From Xylanimicrobium pachnodae JCM 13526 = NBRC 107786 (lineage in GTDB: Bacteria > Actinomycetota > Actinomycetes > Actinomycetales > Cellulomonadaceae), in the NCBI GenBank assembly GCA_001592145.1, contig BCWJ01000010.1:1-64000 (forward strand): a DNA stretch of 64,000 nucleotides, in the 5' to 3' direction. Both the position numbers and the translations under genes were made by a program. Positions 59,492 to 64,000 of the stretch are shown here, piece by piece (within the stretch, counting starts at the first letter, position 1; each line of letters opens with the position of its first letter). The notes beneath the pieces were generated by a model. The model searched no databases. It was not told where the DNA came from and saw only the letters and a program-made list of their open reading frames with translations.

Positions 59492-60658
59492 CTAACGCTC
59501 GGTGACGGAGGCGAGGTGCGCGTGGATGCCTGCGACGGCGGCTGCGACGAATGCGGCGGGGTCGTCGGCGAGCGTGCGTCCCATGGTGGAGAGACGCACG
59601 GGGCCGTCGGCGAGCGCCGTGAGGAGGTGGTCGTCGGCGGGCACGGGGACGAGTCGGTGGGTGGTGGCGAGGGTGGCTGCCTGTTCGCGGATGCGGGCGG
59701 TCAGGGCGGGGCCCCAGTGGGGTGCGTTCTCGACGTCGTGGGTGGGGACGGGCACGGGGATGTCGGCGGGGGTGAGGGCGACGCGGCCGTAGGCGGTGAG
59801 GCTGTGGTGGGAGATGCCGCGGTGGCGGTCGCGGGGGTCGGCACCTGAGACGCGCAGGGAGGCGATGGGGTGCCCGCCGAGGGTGTGAACGGCGTTGATG
59901 GTCTCGCCCGCGGTGACGCCGGAATACCCCCAGCGGGTGCCGGTGCCGAGGTTGCCGGGGCCCTGGGTGACGATGGCGAGGTCGGCGTGGGCGACGTGGT
60001 GGGCGGCGAGGAGGCCGGTGTGGGTGGTGACCGCTTCGAGGTCGCCGCCGAAGGCTTGGCCGACGGTGATGGTGGTGTGGAGCCACCCGTTGTCGCGCAG
60101 GGTGGCGATGGTGCGGGAGAAGGCGGCGGGCAGGGCGCCGCCGTCGGTCATGACGTAGGCGATGCGGGGTGCGTCGTGGCCGGTGCGGGCGGCGGCGAGG
60201 CGGGCGCCCGTGATGATCGCGGGCAGGGCGGAGTGAAGGTCGGCGACGACGACGGGGAGGTGGTCGAGGGTGTCGGCGTCGCGGAGGGTCTCATGGTGGG
60301 GTGACTCTTGTTCGTCGACGCCGAGGACCATGGCCTGGAGCGGGGTGTAGCGGGCTTTGACGAGGTGGCCGGGTCCGGGTTCGGGGTCGGGGGGCAGGGT
60401 GGCGCCGGGGCCGACGACGAGGGCGTACCCGCCGGTGCCGAGCCCGCGGGCCAGGGCGGAGCAGTTGAGCAGGAGGGTGTCGCCGGGGGTGGGGTCGCCG
60501 ACGAGTGCGGTGTAGGCGAGGGCGCGGACCCGGAGCTGGTGGGTCTCGCGGCCGGGGAGGGGCCGGTCGAGGTCGACGTCGAGCTCGCGGGCGGCGCTGC
60601 CGGCGTCGCCCCAGGTCTTTCCGCGCGACACCACGGTGCCGGTACGCCAGGTGATCAC
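59492..60658 (-). CDS. DUF3866 family protein
   Basis: The 388-residue protein matches the DUF3866 family common in actinobacteria, with GDTLLLNCSALARGLGTGGYA near 70-90, HLVKARYTPLQAMVLGVDEQESPH near 108-131 and TQGPGNLGTGTRWGYSGVTAGE near 235-256. Glycine-rich loops and HHVAHADLAIVTQGPGN suggest a Rossmann-like fold, but no function is established. GTG 60658 is 34 bases from the divergent pafB start, so both genes share a promoter region. Confidence 0.85.
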   Translation of the reverse strand: MITWRTGTVVSRGKTWGDAGSAARELDVDLDRPLPGRETHQLRVRALAYTALVGDPTPGDTLLLNCSALARGLGTGGYALVVGPGATLPPDPEPGPGHLVKARYTPLQAMVLGVDEQESPHHETLRDADTLDHLPVVVADLHSALPAIITGARLAAARTGHDAPRIAYVMTDGGALPAAFSRTIATLRDNGWLHTTITVGQAFGGDLEAVTTHTGLLAAHHVAHADLAIVTQGPGNLGTGTRWGYSGVTAGETINAVHTLGGHPIASLRVSGADPRDRHRGISHHSLTAYGRVALTPADIPVPVPTHDVENAPHWGPALTARIREQAATLATTHRLVPVPADDHLLTALADGPVRLSTMGRTLADDPAAFVAAAVAGIHAHLASVTER

Positions 60659-60679
60659 GCACGCAGGGTACCGGGCGGC

Positions 60680-60685
60680 TAGCCT
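60680..60685 (+). promoter_or_regulatory. Probable -10 box of pafBC
   Basis: TAGCCT ends 7 nt before ATG 60693, consistent with a leaderless pafB mRNA. It lies in the 34-base gap between divergent starts. Confidence 0.45.
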
Positions 60686-60692
60686 GCAGGGG

Positions 60693-61742
60693 ATGTCCGA
60701 GAACTCGTCTGTCGCGCCAGGTGTGCCGCCCGCCGAGCGGTTGCTGAACCTGGTGATCGCGTTGGTCAACGCGAGCGTGTCGATGACCAAGCAGCAGATC
60801 CGCCGGGGTGTGGCGGGGTACGGGGACGCGCCGAGCGTGGAGGCGTTCGAGCGGATGTTCGAGCGCGACAAGGACACGTTGCGGTCGCTGGGCGTGCCCG
60901 TGGTGACGGTGGACGCGGGCGGGCACAGTGACGACGTCGGGTACCGGATCGACAACGAGGCGTACGCGTTGCCGCCGGTGGATCTCACGTCGGCGGAGTG
61001 GGGTGTGCTGGCGTTGGCGGCCCAGCTGTGGGGTGACAAGGCACTGCGCACGGACATGTCGCGGGCGATGACGAAGCTGCGGGCGGCGGGTGCCGCGCAG
61101 GGTGAGGACGACGCGCTGGCGGGACTCGCGCCCCGGGTCCGTGCGGTGGGTGACGCGTACGGTCCGCTGCTGGACGCGGTCACGGAGCGTCGCACGGTCC
61201 GGTTCCGGTACCGGGCGGCGTCGACGGGGGTGCTCGCGACCCGGCAGGTGGAGCCGTGGCGGATCGCGGTGCGCGGTGGCGGCTGGTACCTCGTGGGGCG
61301 GGACGTGGACCGGCAGGCGCCACGCGTGTTCCGCCTCTCGCGCATCGAGGGGCGGGTGCGGGTGGGCCAGGTGCCGGCGGCGTTCGCGGTGCCCGATCAC
61401 GTGGACGTGGATGCCGCCCTGGGGACCGCGGGTCAGGAGCGGGTCGCGGTGCTGGCCGTGGTCCCGGAGCGGGCTTCGGCGGTGCGGGCGCGCGCTGTCG
61501 CGGTGCCGGCCGGGGCGGCAGACCTGCCGGCGCCGTCGGACCGCGAGCTGGTCGCGGTGCCGTTCCGGTCCGTGACCACGCTGGCCGAAGAGCTCGCGGG
61601 GTACGCGGACGCGGTGCTGGTGCTCGACCCGCCGGACCTGCGCGCCGACGTGGTGCGGCGGCTCGAGGCGGCCGCCGCCCTGGCCGACGTGCCACGGCAG
61701 GGCGGCACCGCGGGCACGGGTGAGGGGGCCGAGCATGGCTGA
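60693..61742 (+). CDS. pafB: WYL-domain transcriptional regulator PafB
   Basis: The 349-residue protein has an N-terminal winged helix (RLLNLVIALVNASVSMTKQQIRRGVAGYG, about 15-45), the WYL domain with RTVRFRYRAASTG near 165 and GGWYLVGRDVDRQAPRVFRLSRIEG near 195-220, and a C-terminal WCX extension. PafB with PafC activates the LexA/RecA-independent DNA-damage response in mycobacteria. Here it precedes pafC with an 8-nt overlap. No proteasome accessory gene (pafA) is in view. Confidence 0.93.
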   Translation: MSENSSVAPGVPPAERLLNLVIALVNASVSMTKQQIRRGVAGYGDAPSVEAFERMFERDKDTLRSLGVPVVTVDAGGHSDDVGYRIDNEAYALPPVDLTSAEWGVLALAAQLWGDKALRTDMSRAMTKLRAAGAAQGEDDALAGLAPRVRAVGDAYGPLLDAVTERRTVRFRYRAASTGVLATRQVEPWRIAVRGGGWYLVGRDVDRQAPRVFRLSRIEGRVRVGQVPAAFAVPDHVDVDAALGTAGQERVAVLAVVPERASAVRARAVAVPAGAADLPAPSDRELVAVPFRSVTTLAEELAGYADAVLVLDPPDLRADVVRRLEAAAALADVPRQGGTAGTGEGAEHG

Positions 61743-62733
61743 GCGTGCCGACGACCGCCTGGTGCGGCTCCTGGGCCTGGTCGCGTACCTGGACGGTCAC
61801 GGCCCGGTGCCCGTGGCCGACCTCGCCACCCGGTTCGGGGTGTCGGAGGCGCAGATCCGCGACGACGTCGACCAGCTCTGGGTCACGGGCACGCCCGGCT
61901 ACTGGCCGGACGACCTCATCGACTTCGACGCCGACGCCGTCGAACGCGGCGTGGTGCACCTCATCGAGTCGCGCGGCCTGACCCGCCCGCTGCGCCTCGG
62001 CACGCGGGAGGCGGTCGCGCTGGTGGCCGCGCTGCGCGCCCTGCTCGACTCCGCCCCTGTGCAGGCCGACGCCGAACGCTCCCGCCTGGTGGCGTCCGTG
62101 CTCGGCAAGCTGACCGCCGCGACCGGCGAGGCGGCGTCCGCCGTGGACGTGCGGCTCGGTCACGAGGGCGACGCGACGGTGGACTCGGGCGTGGTGCAGG
62201 CCGTGACCACCGCGCTCGTGCAACGGCGGGTGCTGCGCCTGCGATATGTCACGGCGTCGGACGCCGTGGGGGACCGCGACGTGGACCCGGCCCGCCTCAT
62301 CACGCAGGACGGCGCCGCGTACCTGCTGGCCTGGTGCCGGCGGGCGCACGGGCGGCGCACCTTCCGGCTCGACCGCGTGCTGGCCGCGACCGTCCTCGAC
62401 GAACCCGCCGACGCCGCCTCCGTCGCCCGGGCCGACGCCGAGGTGGACGTCGCCGCGGCGGCCGCGGCCGCGGGCGGCGGGCAAGCACCCCTGGTCACGA
62501 TCACGCTCGCCTCACCCGCCCGCTGGCTCGCCGAGCAGCTCGCCACCGAGTCCGTCACCGAGCTCACCGACGGCGCCTTCGCCCTGCGGCTGCGCGTCGC
62601 CAACCCCGCCTGGTTGCGCAGCCTCCTGCTGGCCGCCGCGCCCGACGTCCTGGCCGTCGACCCGCCCGACGTCGCGGCCGACGCCGCCGCCGCCGCACGC
62701 GCCGCGCTCGCCGCCTACGGCGCACGCCCCTGA
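61735..62733 (+). CDS. pafC: WYL-domain transcriptional regulator PafC
   Basis: The 332-residue protein has an N-terminal helix-turn-helix (GHGPVPVADLATRFGVSEAQIRDDVDQL, about 19-46), a WYL domain with RRVLRLRYVTASDA near 168 and GAAYLLAWCRRAHGRRTFRLDRV near 193, and a WCX domain. It forms a complex or fusion with PafB in other actinobacteria. ATG 61735 overlaps pafB by 8 nt. An Ala-rich stretch (about 243-252) precedes the last domain. Confidence 0.92.
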   Translation: MAERADDRLVRLLGLVAYLDGHGPVPVADLATRFGVSEAQIRDDVDQLWVTGTPGYWPDDLIDFDADAVERGVVHLIESRGLTRPLRLGTREAVALVAALRALLDSAPVQADAERSRLVASVLGKLTAATGEAASAVDVRLGHEGDATVDSGVVQAVTTALVQRRVLRLRYVTASDAVGDRDVDPARLITQDGAAYLLAWCRRAHGRRTFRLDRVLAATVLDEPADAASVARADAEVDVAAAAAAAGGGQAPLVTITLASPARWLAEQLATESVTELTDGAFALRLRVANPAWLRSLLLAAAPDVLAVDPPDVAADAAAAARAALAAYGARP

Positions 62734-62741
62734 CCCGCCCG

Positions 62742-62747
62742 TAGGCT
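62742..62747 (+). promoter_or_regulatory. Probable -10 box of the 119-residue protein gene
   Basis: TAGGCT ends 7 nt before ATG 62755, which suggests an independent leaderless transcript after pafC. Confidence 0.4.
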
Positions 62748-62754
62748 GACGAGC

Positions 62755-63114
62755 ATGTGGTGGGCGATCTGGAGCACCCTCGCGGTGGGCACCCTGGTGG
62801 GCGCGTTCTTCCTGGGGCGGTCCCTGTGGCGCAAGGGCGCCGCCCTCGTCCGGGCCGCCGGGGATGCCGCCGAGGCCATCGGCGACGCCTCCGGGCGGAT
62901 CGCCGACGCCGTCGAGCAGGCCGCCGCGAACCCACCGGACACCGGCCCCACGATGTTCGACGACCCGACCACCCTCCACGAGCGGGTCGCCGTCCAGCGC
63001 CGGGCCCGCGCGGCCCGTGCGGATGCCCGCAGGAGGCGCTGGCTCACCACCTCACAGCAGTGGTCCCTGCAGCGCTGGCTCGCCGGACGGAAGACCGCCC
63101 GCGGCGACGGCTGA
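62755..63114 (+). CDS. Small membrane protein upstream of tatA
   Basis: The 119-residue protein has one N-terminal helix (WAIWSTLAVGTLVGAFFLG), then an amphipathic helical stretch (RAAGDAAEAIGDASGRIADAVEQAA) and a basic C-terminus. Its layout resembles TatA/B-like proteins in outline, but it lacks the FGxxxLP hinge. Similar small proteins are common between pafC and tatA in Micrococcales, from general knowledge. Function unknown. Confidence 0.7.
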   Translation: MWWAIWSTLAVGTLVGAFFLGRSLWRKGAALVRAAGDAAEAIGDASGRIADAVEQAAANPPDTGPTMFDDPTTLHERVAVQRRARAARADARRRRWLTTSQQWSLQRWLAGRKTARGDG

Positions 63115-63246
63115 GGTGCCGCCTGAGCAGGGCTCGCCCGTCGCTGCCGTGACGCAGCCGACCCCGCGTGTTCACTCCGCGGCAGGTCCGGCCGCGTAGG
63201 GTAGGTTGCGGTGGCGCAGGCCACCGAGAACGTCTAGGAGTACGCC

Positions 63247-63474
63247 GTGAGTATCCTTCGTCACCCCGGGACGATCCTCGTCCTGGTCTTCATCGTGGTG
63301 CTGCTCTTCGGCGCCAACCGCCTGCCGGACCTCGCACGATCGGTCGGGCAGTCCCTCAAGATCTTCAAGTCCGAGGTCAAGGACCTGCGCGACGACGACG
63401 CCACCAGGAACACCCCCGGTACCACCGACGCCGGGAACCCGGGGGACCAGGACAAGCCTTCCACGCAGGCCTGA
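63247..63474 (+). CDS. tatA: Sec-independent translocase protein TatA
   Basis: The 75-residue protein has the TatA pattern: a short membrane helix (HPGTILVLVFIVVLLFGANRLPDLARSVGQ), the FG..LP hinge near 22-27, an amphipathic helix (SLKIFKSEVKDLRDD) and an acidic, unstructured tail. It forms the channel for folded proteins with twin-arginine signals. GTG 63247 has TAGGAG seven bases upstream. tatC follows immediately. Confidence 0.95.
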   Translation: MSILRHPGTILVLVFIVVLLFGANRLPDLARSVGQSLKIFKSEVKDLRDDDATRNTPGTTDAGNPGDQDKPSTQA

Positions 63475-63475
63475 C

Positions 63476-64000
63476 GTGGCGCGTGGCAATGCCGCGCGCC
63501 GCATGCCGTTGCGCGCGCACCTCCTCGAGCTGCGCAAGCGCATCTTCCTGGCAGCGCTCGGAATCCTGCTCGGCGCCATCGTCGGCTGGGTGCTGTACGA
63601 CCCGGTGTTCACCGCGCTCACCGACCCGCTGATCCACACGGCCGAGGAACGAGGCATCCTCGCTGCACCGAACTTCGGCGGCGTCGCCACCGCCATCGAC
63701 ATGCGGGTCAAGGTGGCCGTGTTCCTCGGCGCCCTCGTCTCCTCGCCGTGGTGGCTCTACCAGCTCTTCGCCTTCATCACCCCGGGCCTGACCGGCCGCG
63801 AGAAGCGGTACGCCTTCGGCTTCCTCGGCGCCGCGGTGCCCCTGTTTGCCGCGGGCGCGGCCGTCGCCTGGTTCCTGCTGCCGCGCGCCGTGGCCATCCT
63901 CAACGACTTCGTGCCCGAGGGTTCCGCCAGCCTCATCGACGCGCAGAACTACCTGTCCTTCGTGATGCGGTTCATCCTGGCGTTCGGCATCGCGTTCCTC
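63476..64000 (+). CDS. tatC: Sec-independent translocase protein TatC (partial, runs off the window)
   Basis: The frame is open from GTG 63476 to the window edge (175 codons seen). MPLRAHLLELRKRIF is the conserved TatC N-terminus and is followed by the helix AALGILLGAIVGWVLYDPV, IDMRVKVAVFLGALVSSPWWLYQLFAFITPGLTGREKRYA, and further helices. TatC recognises the twin-arginine signal. ATG 63503 is an equally possible start. It is co-transcribed with tatA (one base between the TGA and the GTG). Confidence 0.94.
   Translation, partial: MARGNAARRMPLRAHLLELRKRIFLAALGILLGAIVGWVLYDPVFTALTDPLIHTAEERGILAAPNFGGVATAIDMRVKVAVFLGALVSSPWWLYQLFAFITPGLTGREKRYAFGFLGAAVPLFAAGAAVAWFLLPRAVAILNDFVPEGSASLIDAQNYLSFVMRFILAFGIAFL

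Noticed and set aside
1-64000. tRNA or rRNA genes
   Set aside because: No cloverleaf-like GTTCRANNC/CCA-type stretch was noticed in the spacers, most of which are under 220 bases; a covariance search would be decisive.

Overview
The window is very GC-rich and densely packed, with almost no AT-rich spacer. Many genes overlap by 4 nt (ATGA or GTGA junctions), and GTG starts and probable leaderless starts (a TAnnnT box 6-8 nt before the start codon) are common. Together with PafB/PafC next to TatA/TatC, DUF3866, a eukaryotic-type UDP-glucose pyrophosphorylase and DUF6457 beside MobA, this points to an actinobacterium of the Micrococcales, probably near Cellulomonadaceae or Promicromonosporaceae. 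This is inferred from gene content, not from a database search. I saw no tRNA, rRNA, CRISPR array, transposase or prophage, and no gene-free stretch longer than about 300 bases.

1-13653: a partial gene; a pentapeptide-repeat gene whose promoter carries six 16-bp repeats; a DUF4349 lipoprotein; an orphan D12 adenine methylase; a hemerythrin protein; a CtpE-like P-type ATPase; a GNAT enzyme; a flavin monooxygenase; a zinc-binding lipoprotein-type protein under a Zur-like palindrome; a CNNM/CorC protein; an MFS transporter.

13750-17984: a six-gene Mrp/Mbh-like cation/proton antiporter operon (D, E, F, G, A-tail/B fusion, C). 18199-24928: metE behind a structured leader; a guanidinium exporter under a guanidine-III riboswitch; a CPA2 antiporter; an MFS transporter; an AraC-type regulator.

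25110-40308: one coherent 15-kb module for respiratory nitrate reduction. The leftward genes are narGHJI, then moeA, mobA, DUF6457, moaA and moaD. Rightward from the same divergent region run a second moeA, moaC, a mogA-moaE fusion and a moeB-like E1 enzyme. The enzyme is therefore encoded with nearly its whole cofactor pathway. A perfect 56-bp tandem duplication sits exactly at the narG-narH junction and forms a relay of two 19-codon micro-ORFs.

40301-52451: a short-chain dehydrogenase, a heterodimeric ABC exporter, a lipase-maturation-factor-like membrane protein, a CPBP protease, a two-component system, a LysR regulator, a Sua5/YrdC-family protein and UDP-glucose pyrophosphorylase. 52500-64000: a YigZ protein; a small tyrosine-recombinase-like gene framed by 17-bp direct repeats; Dps; a six-gene MoxR/DUF58 operon; DUF3866; pafB-pafC; a small membrane protein; tatA and the start of tatC.

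The most interesting signals are the 17-bp-repeat/recombinase unit, the narG-narH relay, the repeat array in the pentapeptide promoter, the Zur palindrome and the guanidine-III riboswitch.
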